NCBI RefSeq assembly: GCF_000369405.1
Contig: NZ_KB849998.1
Span: forward strand, 479,969 to 543,968
DNA: 64,000 nucleotides
Source: Acinetobacter sp. ANC 3929
Lineage (GTDB): Bacteria > Pseudomonadota > Gammaproteobacteria > Pseudomonadales > Moraxellaceae
Direction: 5' to 3'
Shown: one piece after another, positions 1-8,817 of the stretch
Numbering within the stretch: the stretch's first letter is position 1
Layout: every line of letters starts with the position of its first letter
Position numbers and translations under genes: made by a program
Notes under the pieces: generated by a model
Database searches by the model: none
The model's input: only the letters and a program-made list of their open reading frames with translations
Told to the model about the DNA's origin: nothing

Positions 1-889
1 TCTTTGGAAATTGCTGAGCATATTTGGCAGCAACTTGCGGGTTACGTGGACGGAAATAATATTTCGCAGCCAGTTCTTGCCCTAAAGGTGAATAAAGGAA
101 ATTTAAGTAACCACGCGCTAACTGACGGTTGCCATTTTTATCGACGGTTTTATCAACAATTGCCACAGAAGGTTCAGCCAAAATCGAAATCGATGGATAC
201 ACAATTTCAAATTTGTCTTTCCCTAGGCCTTGAGTTGCCAATAACGCCTCATTTTCCCAAGACAACAACACGTCACCAATACCACGCTCAGCAAAAGTGG
301 TGAGTGAACCACGTGCACCAGAGTCTAAGACTTTGACATTTTGATAAAGCTTTTTCACCAATTCACGTGCCTTAACATCATTACCACCAGGCTGTTTCAA
401 TGCATAACCCCAAGCCGATAAATAAATCCAGCGTGGTGCACCACCCGTTTTTGGGTTTGGTGTAATGATTTCAACACCCGTTTTTGTCAAATCATTCCAG
501 TCACGAATATTTTTTGGATTGCCTTTACGCACTAAGAACACTACGGTTGAGGTGTAAGGTGCAGAGTTATCTTTAAATTGTTTTTGCCAGTCTTTACGGA
601 TTAAACCTGCATTGGCAATTTCATCAATATCATTGGCCAATGCGAGCGTTACAACGTCTGCCTGCAAGCCATCAATGACTGAACGTGCCTGTTTACCCGA
701 GCCGCCATGTGACTGTTTAAAGTCAACATCCTGTCCTGTTCTTTTTTTCCAGTACTGACCAAATGCTTGATTGTATTCTTGATAAAACTCACGTGTTGGA
801 TCATAAGACACGTTTAAAAAAGTAGTTGCCGCTTGTGCTACACTATTTAAGCCCAACGCCAACAATGCTGCTGCGATGACAGTTTTCAT
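1..889 (-). CDS. sbp: Sulfate/thiosulfate ABC transporter periplasmic binding protein (3' end cut by window)
   Basis: This is a periplasmic substrate-binding protein that should deliver sulfate (or thiosulfate) to a CysTWA-type ABC permease. The reverse-strand frame opens at an ATG at 889 and encodes a clear signal peptide ([20 protein letters not shown], then [10 protein letters not shown]). The family pattern follows: [15 protein letters not shown], a [16 protein letters not shown] segment and [15 protein letters not shown]. About 296 codons are visible, and the C-terminus runs off the window just after a [19 protein letters not shown] segment. No neighbouring permease genes are visible, so they must lie outside the window or elsewhere. 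Family assignment is firm; the choice between Sbp and CysP is not. Confidence 0.88.
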   Translation of the reverse strand, partial: MKTVIAAALLALGLNSVAQAATTFLNVSYDPTREFYQEYNQAFGQYWKKRTGQDVDFKQSHGGSGKQARSVIDGLQADVVTLALANDIDEIANAGLIRKDWQKQFKDNSAPYTSTVVFLVRKGNPKNIRDWNDLTKTGVEIITPNPKTGGAPRWIYLSAWGYALKQPGGNDVKARELVKKLYQNVKVLDSGARGSLTTFAERGIGDVLLSWENEALLATQGLGKDKFEIVYPSISILAEPSVAIVDKTVDKNGNRQLARGYLNFLYSPLGQELAAKYYFRPRNPQVAAKYAQQFPK

Positions 890-1299
890 TTATTGTTTAC
901 TCATTTCGCCCCGTTTGTCACCACTATATTTCTTTAAAAATAATTTACAATCATATAGTTATACCAATAAATTTATTGCTATTCTATTTTTAAGATATAG
1001 CCCTAGCCCGTATTTCCTGTATTTAAACGATACTCAGCCTGCTATTTCCATGGAAAAATGAGAAAAATTATCATTCTCCACTTTTTCTACACATTTGCTT
1101 GCTAAATTCCAGTTGTACACAAAGTAGCCACACTGCTATAAATATACACTAGGATGTGTCAAATTTTTATATTTTTGTAAAAAGTGTGACATATATCAAC
1201 TTTTTTATTAAAATTTATGTTTAAATCGTATTATTAAAGCAATACTATAGTTGTTTGGTTAGTCTTGTAGACTCAAAATCATATAAGGGGATGTGAGCA
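890..1299. other. Intergenic region (about 410 bp) between divergent genes
   Basis: This AT-rich region separates the sulfate-binding protein gene (minus) from a small secreted-protein gene (plus). I see no convincing gene in it; the short plus-strand frame starting at 876 has no family features. It holds a Fur-box-like sequence (1060-1078) and a degenerate CRP-like dyad, TGTGA-N6-TCAAC (1185-1200). Both are noted separately at low confidence. Confidence 0.5.
1060..1078. promoter_or_regulatory. Possible Fur box
   Basis: On the minus strand the 19 bases read GAGAATGATAATTTTTCTC. This matches the classical Fur-box palindrome GATAATGATAATCATTATC at 15 of 19 positions. It lies about 170 bp before the sulfate-binding protein start and 220 bp before the small secreted gene, rather far for either. 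In such AT-rich DNA a chance match is possible. Confidence 0.3.
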
Positions 1300-1605
1300 A
1301 TGCGAGCATTAAATTTGAAAAAAACGCTAAGCTTAAGCTTATTTTTAGTATGTTCTATTCAATTTGGACATGCGGCAGCAATTAAAGAAAGCAATAACAT
1401 AAGAACAATTGATAAATCTTCTTCAAGCTTAATTGTTAAAGCACTGGATCAACAAAAACGTAATACATCGATGTTGCCGTCAACAGATGATGAGTTAAAA
1501 ATGTTGAATACGATTCGTACAACACCAACTCAGACCTTCTTTGCCAGCCAACATGAGCGTTTTTCTCGTTTCGTTCAAATCATATTCCAACCGCACACTT
1601 CTTAA
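1300..1605 (+). CDS. Small secreted protein of unknown function
   Basis: This 101-residue protein has a standard signal peptide: a basic start (MRALNLKKT), a hydrophobic core and a likely cleavage after QFGHA at about residue 25. The mature part of about 75 residues is polar, with no cysteines and no motif I recognise. A Shine-Dalgarno-like AAGGGG about 9 bases upstream supports the start. A strong intrinsic terminator at 1643-1674 closes the gene, so it is probably a single-gene transcript. Export to the periplasm is inferred; no function can be assigned. Confidence 0.7.
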   Translation: MRALNLKKTLSLSLFLVCSIQFGHAAAIKESNNIRTIDKSSSSLIVKALDQQKRNTSMLPSTDDELKMLNTIRTTPTQTFFASQHERFSRFVQIIFQPHTS

Positions 1606-1642
1606 TATTTTTTAAATATGTGCCCCTTCACATGTTTAAATC

Positions 1643-1674
1643 AAGCCTAGTCATGCCGTGACTAGGCTTTTTCG
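1643..1674 (+). terminator. Intrinsic terminator after the small secreted gene
   Basis: A perfect 11-bp stem (AAGCCTAGTCA / TGACTAGGCTT) around a 5-base loop is followed by TTTC. It lies 38 bp after the stop codon and just before gltX. Confidence 0.85.
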
Positions 1675-1713
1675 TTATAATGGTCTCAATTTTAATTTAA
1701 GCCCCGATCATTT

Positions 1714-3222
1714 ATGAAAGTCCGTACCCGTATTGCGCCTTCTCCTACAGGTTTCCCCCATGTAGGTACTGCTTATATTGCGTTATTTAATTTATGTTTT
1801 GCCAAACAACATGGCGGTGAATTTATTTTACGTATTGAAGATACGGATCAACTTCGTTCAACACCAGAATCTGAAAAAATGATTTTAGATTCTTTGCGCT
1901 GGTTAGGGCTGAATTGGTCTGAAGGCCCAGATGTTGGTGGTCCACATGCACCATATCGCCAATCAGAGCGAATGGGCATTTATAAGCAATACGCACTTGA
2001 ATTAATTGAAAAAGGTCATGCATTCTACTGTTTTGCAACCGCAGAAGAGCTTGACCAAATGCGCGCTGAACAGCAAGCACGTGGCGAAACACCAAAATAT
2101 GATGGTCGTGGCTTAAAACTATCTCCAGAAGAAGTACAACGTCGTCTTGCTGCGGGTGAACCTCACGTTATTCGTATGAAAGTACCGGAAGAAGGCATTT
2201 GTAAAATTAATGACTTACTCCGTGGTGAAGTTGAGATCCCATGGGTGCAAGTCGACATGCAAGTGCTGTTAAAAACAGATGGTTTGCCAACTTACCACCT
2301 TGCAAACGTAGTAGATGACCACTTAATGGAAATCACTCATGTATTACGTGGTGAAGAGTGGTTGCCATCTGCACCGAAGCATCAATTGCTGTATCAATAT
2401 TTCGGTTGGGACATGCCAACTCTGTGCCATATGCCATTGTTGCGTAACCCAGACAAGTCAAAATTATCTAAACGTAAAAATCCGACGTCAATCAACTATT
2501 ATCGCGACATCGGTGTATTACCAGAGGCATTATTGAATTATTTAGGCCGTATGGGTTGGTCAATGCCTGATGAGCGTGAAGTATTTACCCTGCAAGACAT
2601 GATTGAAAACTTTGATGTACAACGTGTTTCTCTTGGCGGTCCGATCTTTGATGTTGAGAAACTGAACTGGCTCAATGGTCAATGGATCAAAGCATTAACA
2701 CCCGGGCAACTGTTAGACCGTTTATTGGCATGGAAAAGTGATCGTCAAACGCTTGAGGAGATTGCTGCAGCGATTCAACCACGTATCAACTTACTCTCTG
2801 AAGCAGTGAATTGGGCTGGTTTCTATTTCAATCACATGCCACAAATCAGCAAAGCGCAATTTGAAAGCAAAAAACTGACAGAAGAACAAGTTCGTCAGAG
2901 CCTACAGTTTGCAATTTGGCGCTTAGAAAGTCAGTTCAGCTGGAATAATGACACGGTGAGTCAAACCTTGATGGACTTGGCCAATCAGATGGAAGTTAAA
3001 CTTCGTGATTTCATGCCAGCTTTCTTTATTGCGATTGCAGGTTCAACCAGCTCTACGCCAGTGATGCAATCCATGGTGACATTGGGTCCAGATTTGACCT
3101 TTGCACGCTTGCGTCATGCTTTAGAGATTGTGGGCGCACCGAGCAAGAAAGAACTGAAAGTTTGGGAAAAGCTAAATGAATCACTAAAACTGCCGAAAAA
3201 TGATGCAAATAGTGAGACTTAA
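1714..3222 (+). CDS. gltX: Glutamyl-tRNA synthetase
   Basis: This enzyme charges tRNA-Glu with glutamate using ATP in the cytosol. The 502-residue protein has the class I signatures. The HIGH-like motif PTGFPHVGT lies at residues 11-19, and the KMSKS-like loop KLSKRK begins at residue 250. The [14 protein letters not shown] segment typical of GluRS is also present. Length is normal for a bacterial discriminating GluRS. The ATG at 1714 opens directly with [13 protein letters not shown], the expected N-terminus. It is followed within 60 bp by a tRNA-Ala/tRNA-Glu cluster, so the enzyme and its tRNA substrate are encoded side by side. Identification is certain. Confidence 0.98.
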   Translation: MKVRTRIAPSPTGFPHVGTAYIALFNLCFAKQHGGEFILRIEDTDQLRSTPESEKMILDSLRWLGLNWSEGPDVGGPHAPYRQSERMGIYKQYALELIEKGHAFYCFATAEELDQMRAEQQARGETPKYDGRGLKLSPEEVQRRLAAGEPHVIRMKVPEEGICKINDLLRGEVEIPWVQVDMQVLLKTDGLPTYHLANVVDDHLMEITHVLRGEEWLPSAPKHQLLYQYFGWDMPTLCHMPLLRNPDKSKLSKRKNPTSINYYRDIGVLPEALLNYLGRMGWSMPDEREVFTLQDMIENFDVQRVSLGGPIFDVEKLNWLNGQWIKALTPGQLLDRLLAWKSDRQTLEEIAAAIQPRINLLSEAVNWAGFYFNHMPQISKAQFESKKLTEEQVRQSLQFAIWRLESQFSWNNDTVSQTLMDLANQMEVKLRDFMPAFFIAIAGSTSSTPVMQSMVTLGPDLTFARLRHALEIVGAPSKKELKVWEKLNESLKLPKNDANSET

Positions 3223-3235
3223 TTCAGTTTAATGA

Positions 3236-3264
3236 TTGACGTGTGAGCGCATTCCCCCTAATAT
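3236..3264 (+). promoter_or_regulatory. Sigma-70 promoter of tRNA-Ala/tRNA-Glu, embedded in an 11-bp inverted repeat
   Basis: The -35 box TTGACG (3236-3241) and -10 box TAATAT (3259-3264) are separated by exactly 17 bp, and tRNA-Ala begins 18 bp further on. A perfect inverted repeat (GTGTGAGCGCA at 3241-3251, TGCGCTCACAC at 3265-3275) brackets the -10 box. Promoter assignment is strong; any role of the dyad is inference. Confidence 0.8.
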
Positions 3265-3281
3265 TGCGCTCACACAATCTG

Positions 3282-3357
3282 GGGGTCATAGCTCAGTTGG
3301 TAGAGCGCTACAATGGCATTGTAGAGGTCAGCAGTTCGATCCTGCTTGGCTCCACCA
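3282..3357 (+). tRNA. tRNA-Ala (GGC)
   Basis: A 76-nt cloverleaf including the encoded CCA. The acceptor arm GGGGTCA pairs with TGGCTCC (one G-U), and the D-arm contains AGCTCAGTTGGTAGAGC. The anticodon stem CTACA/TGTAG encloses the loop ATGGCAT with anticodon GGC. The T-arm contains TTCGATC. Confidence 0.97.
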
Positions 3358-3381
3358 AACCTTATTTGTGTTGCCTCATCT

Positions 3382-3457
3382 GTCCCTATCGTCTAGAGGC
3401 CTAGGACATCGCCCTTTCACGGCGGTAACCGGGGTTCGAATCCCCGTAGGGACGCCA
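3382..3457 (+). tRNA. tRNA-Glu (TTC), copy 1
   Basis: A 76-nt tRNA with encoded CCA. The acceptor GTCCCTA pairs with TAGGGAC, the anticodon loop CTTTCAC carries TTC, and the T-arm is CCGGGGTTCGAATCCCCG. It lies 24 bp after tRNA-Ala and probably shares its transcript. Copies 2 and 3 at 5190 and 5371 are identical. Confidence 0.97.
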
Positions 3458-3569
3458 AATTTTGTTTATCTAATAATTATATTTTTCTCACAATCTTGCC
3501 TGAATCAGATTGCACATTTTCGAATTTTCCATAAAATAGCCGCTTCTCTATGCTTGGACAAATTGTCGT

Positions 3570-4976
3570 ATGCAATCTTCCAACTCGAATACGCATTCAG
3601 AATCAAAAACTTTAAAACGTGCAATGAGCACTCGCCATTTAGTTATGCTTTCTTTAGGCGGTGCAATCGGTACAGGTTTATTTTTAGGTTCTGGTGAAGT
3701 TATCGCTCAAACTGGCCCTGTGGGTGCAATTATTGCCTATGTGTTAGGTGGTTTGATTGCCTATATGGTCATGCTCTGTTTAGGTGAACTTGCAGTACAT
3801 ATGCCTGTTGCTGGATCTTTTGGTGCATACGCTCAAAAATATATTGGTCCAGGCACGGGTTACATGATTTCTTGGGTCTATTGGCTCACATGGACTGCCA
3901 CCTTAGGGACAGAATTTACCGCTGCCGCCTTGCTGATGCAGGAATGGTTCCCACATATTTCCATGTGGATCTGGACCATTATTTTTGCAGTTACCATTTT
4001 AGGGCTCAATCTTAGTTCAACACGCATGTTTGCTGAATCTGAGTTTTGGTTAGCCTTGGTTAAAGTAGTGACCGTGATTGCCTTCATTATTTTGGGCTTG
4101 TTGGCTATTTTTGGCCTGATTCCCTTCCAAGGTTATGAATCAGCACCACTGTTCCATAACTTGACTGCACATGGTTGGTTCCCGCAAGGTTTAATTCCAA
4201 TCTTTACCACCATGCTGATTGTTAACTTCGCCTTCTCGGGTACAGAGCTGATTGGTGTGGCGGCAGGTGAAACCAAAGACCCCGCTGAAAATGTGCCTAA
4301 GGCGATTAATGCCGCCATCTGGCGTTTATTAATTTTCTTTGTCGGTACGATCATTGTGATTAGTGCACTGCTTCCTTTCCAAGCCGCAGGTTTGGGTACT
4401 GAAGGTGTCAGTAGCAGCCCGTTCGTTACGGTGTTTAATTATATTGGTATTCCTTATGCCGATGACATTATCCGTTTCGTGATTATTACGGCTTTGTTGT
4501 CTGCAGCAAACTCGGGTCTGTATGCTGCATCACGTATGATGTGGTCTCTCTCAGATCAGCGTCAGCTACCAAGTGTTTTCTCAAGACTATCTAAGAGTGG
4601 AACGCCGATTATTGCGCTTGTCGTGACCATGTTTGGTGCAATCCCAGGACTTTTATCAGAACACTTTGCGCCTGAAACAATTTTCAAGAATTTATTGGGT
4701 ATCGCTGCATTCACTATGGTCATTGTGTGGATGAGCATCTGTTTAAGTCAGTTTAACTTTAGACGCCAGTGGTATAAAGCAGGCCATTCTGCAAAAGATT
4801 TGAAATTTGCTGCGCCACTTTATCCAATTGTCCCAATTCTCGGTTTCATCTTCTGTTTCATTACCGGTTTAAGTATGGCAGCAGATCCTGAGATGCAGGC
4901 TGGCTTTATTGGCTGTTTACTGTTTATTGCAGCCTGTTATTTAAGTCATTACGTGTTTTATCGTGATCGTAAATAA
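3570..4976 (+). CDS. APC-family amino-acid permease, MmuP/LysP-like
   Basis: This is an inner-membrane proton-coupled amino-acid importer of 468 residues with about 12 membrane segments. The N-terminus reads MSTRHLVMLSLGGAIGTGLF, the APC consensus for helix 1. FAFSGTELIGVAAGETKDP in the middle and ALLSAANSGLYAASRMMWSL further on are amino-acid permease signatures. From memory, the whole protein resembles the S-methylmethionine permease MmuP of E. coli more than the AroP or LysP types. No mmuM homocysteine methyltransferase sits beside it, so the substrate is left open. A perfect terminator follows 12 bp after the stop. Confidence 0.85.
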   Translation: MQSSNSNTHSESKTLKRAMSTRHLVMLSLGGAIGTGLFLGSGEVIAQTGPVGAIIAYVLGGLIAYMVMLCLGELAVHMPVAGSFGAYAQKYIGPGTGYMISWVYWLTWTATLGTEFTAAALLMQEWFPHISMWIWTIIFAVTILGLNLSSTRMFAESEFWLALVKVVTVIAFIILGLLAIFGLIPFQGYESAPLFHNLTAHGWFPQGLIPIFTTMLIVNFAFSGTELIGVAAGETKDPAENVPKAINAAIWRLLIFFVGTIIVISALLPFQAAGLGTEGVSSSPFVTVFNYIGIPYADDIIRFVIITALLSAANSGLYAASRMMWSLSDQRQLPSVFSRLSKSGTPIIALVVTMFGAIPGLLSEHFAPETIFKNLLGIAAFTMVIVWMSICLSQFNFRRQWYKAGHSAKDLKFAAPLYPIVPILGFIFCFITGLSMAADPEMQAGFIGCLLFIAACYLSHYVFYRDRK

Positions 4977-4987
4977 TCAAATCCCAT

Positions 4988-5015
4988 AAAAAATGCAGCT
5001 TAAGCTGCATTTTTT
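4988..5015 (+). terminator. Intrinsic terminator of the amino-acid permease
   Basis: A 12-bp perfect stem (AAAAAATGCAGC / GCTGCATTTTTT) around a TTAA loop, ending in a T-run. Confidence 0.9.
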
Positions 5016-5143
5016 ATGTCTGTAGATGTACTATTTATGTGGTGTTTTTTTCGCTTAACTACTTATTTTTGATTATTTATTCTGCGATATGTTTTATTTT
5101 TAGACACTTATTCACTTTTTTTAAGTTTTATTCAGAAAAGTGT

Positions 5144-5172
5144 TTGACACCCTATCTAATTCACCCTAATAT
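5144..5172 (+). promoter_or_regulatory. Strong sigma-70 promoter for the tandem tRNA-Glu genes
   Basis: A consensus TTGACA (5144-5149) is followed, after a 17-bp spacer, by TAATAT (5167-5172). tRNA-Glu copy 2 begins 18 bp downstream. This is the same geometry and the same -10 box as the tRNA-Ala promoter at 3236. Confidence 0.85.
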
Positions 5173-5189
5173 ACGCCCACCTCTGAAAC

Positions 5190-5265
5190 GTCCCTATCGT
5201 CTAGAGGCCTAGGACATCGCCCTTTCACGGCGGTAACCGGGGTTCGAATCCCCGTAGGGACGCCA
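5190..5265 (+). tRNA. tRNA-Glu (TTC), copy 2
   Basis: Identical over all 76 nt to the copy at 3382. It lies directly downstream of the promoter at 5144. No terminator separates it from copy 3, which is 105 bp further on, so the two are probably processed from one precursor. Confidence 0.97.
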
Positions 5266-5370
5266 CTAAATTCGAGGAAAAGCAAAGATTAACATTTTTG
5301 CCGAGAATTTAGGCCTAGCGGCACATGATATATTTAATATCTTCGCCATAGGTAAATCTCCTCACGATAA

Positions 5371-5446
5371 GTCCCTATCGTCTAGAGGCCTAGGACATCG
5401 CCCTTTCACGGCGGTAACCGGGGTTCGAATCCCCGTAGGGACGCCA
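5371..5446 (+). tRNA. tRNA-Glu (TTC), copy 3
   Basis: Identical to copies 1 and 2. The transcript then ends at the bidirectional terminator at 5453. The 105-bp spacer before it contains an inverted repeat (CTAAATTC at 5266-5273, GAATTTAG at 5305-5312), perhaps a processing structure. Confidence 0.97.
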
Positions 5447-5452
5447 AATTCT

Positions 5453-5484
5453 AAAAAAGCCACTGCATTGACAGTGGCTTTTTT
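5453..5484. terminator. Bidirectional terminator between tRNA-Glu and a convergent gene
   Basis: A 13-bp perfect stem (AAAAAAGCCACTG / CAGTGGCTTTTTT) around the loop CATTGA. It has A/T runs on both sides and so can end both the tRNA-Glu transcript and the minus-strand gene that stops at 5490. Confidence 0.9.
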
Positions 5485-5489
5485 ATTGC

Positions 5490-6425
5490 CTATTCACTTC
5501 CAATTCCGACCTGAACTTCTAAACGGCCTGATTGTACTCGTAAACCTCGAATCTCAAATTGGTCCACCAGTTGTTGTACCAAATCACGACTTTCTTGCAG
5601 AATATTCAAACCTGGTAAAATACTAAAATCAGTCAGACTTAAAAGTTTATCAACCATCCAAGAACGATTATTAATGAAATCAATAAAACCCGCTTCTTCC
5701 AAATCAATATACCAAAGGCGGTGTCCTTCCTTTTGAATGCCTGGCACATCGCGAATCAGATGATTAATCAGGAAGGGAATCGGTAAGGAGTTAATCACCT
5801 CAAAACTGACATTACCCACCCGACGTGCGGCCCAGTTTGTTAAAGTACCGCCATGACGGATCTGTAAATCAAGATGCTCATCAACTTGACGCAAACGCAA
5901 ATATTTTTCCTGCCCGATACGGCATTCCAGCACATTGAATTCGAGCGAAAGACGATACAGAAAACGACGGTAATGCCCATCTAACTCGATGTGGAAACGA
6001 TCATTACCGCATTCAATTTTAATATCATCAATTTCAGAACGATCCATGCGTTTTCGGATCTGATTATTGAGCAGCATTTCAGGTAAATATAAGGTGAGAC
6101 TGCTTTTCCCTAACGATGCTCTCGCCATCGTCAAAGCGACTTGACGTGCTGCCTCACTGGTTTCTGAAACCATGTCACGAACGGTATTGCGCACCCCTTC
6201 AACGCCACGCTTGGTATGATGTGTCACATGATCTAGAGCATCGAGTGCCGCATCTGCCACACCCGCAATATTACGTGACGTATCGCTGGCAAACTCAACC
6301 GCATCTTGTGCATGTTGCAATGTTTTATTGATCAGCCGACGTGATAATGATGGTTTTTCATCAGATGAAGATTCATCTGCTGGCATAATATCGAACATCG
6401 CCTTTTTATCATCTTGTCGATTCAA
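5490..6425 (-). CDS. Conserved-looking protein of unknown function
   Basis: I do not recognise a family for this 311-residue soluble protein. It has no signal peptide or membrane segment. Residues 30-100 are alanine-rich, amphipathic and probably helical, with phased AADAALDALDHVTHHTKRG-like stretches. Residues 105-290 look like a mixed alpha/beta domain. The predicted start is TTG at 6425 with a GGGAG Shine-Dalgarno 7 bases upstream; the next ATG, 27 bp inside, lacks one. It may be transcribed with the gene upstream on the same strand (start 8215), 140 bp away. Confidence 0.7.
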   Translation of the reverse strand: MNRQDDKKAMFDIMPADESSSDEKPSLSRRLINKTLQHAQDAVEFASDTSRNIAGVADAALDALDHVTHHTKRGVEGVRNTVRDMVSETSEAARQVALTMARASLGKSSLTLYLPEMLLNNQIRKRMDRSEIDDIKIECGNDRFHIELDGHYRRFLYRLSLEFNVLECRIGQEKYLRLRQVDEHLDLQIRHGGTLTNWAARRVGNVSFEVINSLPIPFLINHLIRDVPGIQKEGHRLWYIDLEEAGFIDFINNRSWMVDKLLSLTDFSILPGLNILQESRDLVQQLVDQFEIRGLRVQSGRLEVQVGIGSE

Positions 6426-6565
6426 GATGTTCTCCCTCTTCCCTTTCTTGCTGACTCATTTCATATGAGTGTCGATCTGCTTTCTGAACTTATTAGACGT
6501 TTTTCTGTAGATTAGCATGTCCCACACGGCAATTTGCGTATTTTTGTTGTGCAGTGCCAAATTAT

Positions 6566-8215
6566 TTAGGTCTTCAAATCGCCTCTTTCATTCCGAAATT
6601 CTAGCTCCTCATCCGTCGCGACAAACTGTTGTTTATTCTCTGCGTGTACCGTTTGAATCTGACTCAGACGAAGCACTTTATAATGCTCCAAGGCAGACTC
6701 AAGTAGTTGTACTTTTTCTTGCCCAATACCAAAATTTGATAATTCACGTAGTGCAACCCAAGCTACTTGTATCCGATCAGATTCATTGCATTGTTCTAGC
6801 TTGGTCTGCATCCACACTGATAAATCTCGAGCACGGTTGCGCATTTCAAACTGCAAAGCGAATAATCGACTACTGAGCGCGACTTCATCCCACAGCTTAA
6901 ACAAGTGATCGACTTGTTTGAATTGCTGCAGCTGTCGTTGTAAATAAGGATTTAAAAGCGCTTGGTAGAACCATTTCGCAAAGACCGTCATTTCATAAAC
7001 CACGATGTCACGCTGTGCATATAAAGCAGCTCGCTCTGGATGTTGTTTATTCAAACGTACATCCCCCAAATAAGCCATAAGACCTTGCTCTAAAATGATC
7101 TGAATTTGCCCCAACTGTAGATCGGCTATTTGTGTCGATTTCGTCTGAACAAGTAAATTGGTCAACTCAACTTTTTTCACAGGTTGCAACAAGACTTGCA
7201 AAGCATCTGTATCGTGTTGCATTGCTCGCCAGAACTGCCCAAGCAAATATGCTGTATCACGTTGTTGAGAGCTAGCTTCAATCTGTAGCAGATGTTGTAG
7301 CGCCTTTTGTAAGTCTTCTGACTGCGCTAAACATTCAATAATGCTAGTTTCACTTAACAGTTGTGGTGCACTTGCAATCATGGCTTGACTAAAAGGGATA
7401 TGCGATTGCTTGCCGCCCAGCATCCCATTGATAGATTTCCCTAATGAGTTTAATCCCCTTCCGACATCTGCCAAAATATTGGTTTCAATCGCTCGTGTTT
7501 TTAAGATGGATTCAGGCAATAACTGACTCGCAGCACGCTGTAATGTCTGATTATAATTTTTCTGATCAATGGGCTTTTGATAGTGAATTAACAGATTCAT
7601 AGCATATTCAGCATCACTCACATGCAGTTTATATTTAGACTCATTTCGATTTAATAAACACTCAATATAGGCATAAAACGCAATTTCATTACGCTGAGTA
7701 GATTGCTGGGCTGCCCATTCATATAACTCAATGGCTTGAGTATATTCTGTCGCGCCCGCATAGGCGTTAGCCAAAGCAACTGCATGCTGCGCACTCGGAT
7801 AGTGCTGTTGGAAATAGCTGAGTAACTCAATTTTTGGTTGTTGATCTAGACAATGATCAAGTTGACGTAGATAGCCGTTGATTTGCTGCTGTGTGGGCTG
7901 TGTAACGATGAAATTGAGCCGATACATTAGACATTGTTCATACCAAGCATATTTACGCGCATGAACTTCATAAGCAGTGAGCAGTTCATCTTCAATCAGT
8001 TGAATCAATTCTGTGGAATAAAGAATATCTTCATCATTCTCATGTTTAAATTTCCACTGCTTGGGTAAAGAAACTTTAAATAACCGCAATAGGAAATGCG
8101 CACTCAGATCAGGACTTTCCATGCTCACCAGCATCAACTTATCTTGAGTTGAAAGATGCTCTTTTCCTTTCTGTATGCGTGACAAACGCAATTTTAGAAT
8201 CTTGGTGGGTAGCAT
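6566..8215 (-). CDS. Large helical (TPR-like) protein of unknown function
   Basis: This 549-residue protein has no signal peptide. Its composition is rich in Leu, Gln and Ala, and regular helices are predicted throughout. Around residues 140-180 the sequence AVALANAYAGATEYTQAIEL resembles a tetratricopeptide repeat, suggesting a protein-interaction scaffold. A short glycine-rich insertion (SLGKSINGMLGGKQS) lies near residue 260. AAAGGAACCGC upstream of the ATG is a good ribosome site. It is followed on the same strand by the unknown gene at 5490-6425. No function can be assigned. Confidence 0.7.
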   Translation of the reverse strand: MLPTKILKLRLSRIQKGKEHLSTQDKLMLVSMESPDLSAHFLLRLFKVSLPKQWKFKHENDEDILYSTELIQLIEDELLTAYEVHARKYAWYEQCLMYRLNFIVTQPTQQQINGYLRQLDHCLDQQPKIELLSYFQQHYPSAQHAVALANAYAGATEYTQAIELYEWAAQQSTQRNEIAFYAYIECLLNRNESKYKLHVSDAEYAMNLLIHYQKPIDQKNYNQTLQRAASQLLPESILKTRAIETNILADVGRGLNSLGKSINGMLGGKQSHIPFSQAMIASAPQLLSETSIIECLAQSEDLQKALQHLLQIEASSQQRDTAYLLGQFWRAMQHDTDALQVLLQPVKKVELTNLLVQTKSTQIADLQLGQIQIILEQGLMAYLGDVRLNKQHPERAALYAQRDIVVYEMTVFAKWFYQALLNPYLQRQLQQFKQVDHLFKLWDEVALSSRLFALQFEMRNRARDLSVWMQTKLEQCNESDRIQVAWVALRELSNFGIGQEKVQLLESALEHYKVLRLSQIQTVHAENKQQFVATDEELEFRNERGDLKT

Positions 8216-8445
8216 GCGGTTCCTTTCGCACTATTGAGCCAGTTCATCTCGCAACTTAGCAGACTGAACACCCTTTTGCGAATAGCTTTAGACGAGCTGT
8301 AGCCTGACCTTCTACGCGATCATATACGCAGGTCTCAATATCTGTACAATAGAAATAATAAGTAAATTTATGTATTTGAAACGCTCAGGATTTTTGCTTT
8401 TACATAAATTTCGCTAAAATAGACAAAACAGAATAGGAATCCTTT

Positions 8446-8784
8446 ATGCAATATCGTTGCCCAAAATGTCAAAGTGTGAAAATTATGCCTGCGAGTCAGG
8501 GTGCCAATAGTCCGCGCCCAAATGTACCAAAAAGTTTAGTGCTTCTTGTTCCAGCTATTTTCATTTTATTGATCTTGGTCTTGATTAGTGTTGCGATGTG
8601 GATTTTTGGCAATGGCGCTGGTCAAGGTCTACAAATCGCGACTGTGGTGGTCTTTGCCATCTGTGTCATTGCAGGCGTTTTATTCTGGCGTGATCTGCCT
8701 GATTTTAAAATTTCAATGCAATCCTTTATGCAGGCACAAAAGCATTGGAAATGCCGTGACTGCAATAACGAATGGCAGAATTAA
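8446..8784 (+). CDS. Small zinc-ribbon membrane protein
   Basis: In this 112-residue protein a CPKC pair at residues 5-8 and a CRDC pair near residues 104-107 could form one split zinc ribbon. Between them lie two hydrophobic segments (about residues 28-51 and 62-80) that should form a membrane hairpin. Both ends would then face the same side, consistent with pairing of the four cysteines. The AGGA upstream of the ATG fits. It converges on czcD. The function is unknown. Confidence 0.7.
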   Translation: MQYRCPKCQSVKIMPASQGANSPRPNVPKSLVLLVPAIFILLILVLISVAMWIFGNGAGQGLQIATVVVFAICVIAGVLFWRDLPDFKISMQSFMQAQKHWKCRDCNNEWQN

Positions 8785-8817
8785 GATTGCATTAAAAGCC
8801 TTACACCTCACATCAGC

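Noticed and set aside
876..1061. A 61-codon plus-strand frame in the sbp upstream region
   Set aside because: It overlaps the sbp start on the other strand and has no recognisable features or ribosome site.
3236..3697. A 153-codon plus-strand frame
   Set aside because: It runs through tRNA-Ala and tRNA-Glu and into the permease gene in another frame; it is a shadow of RNA genes.
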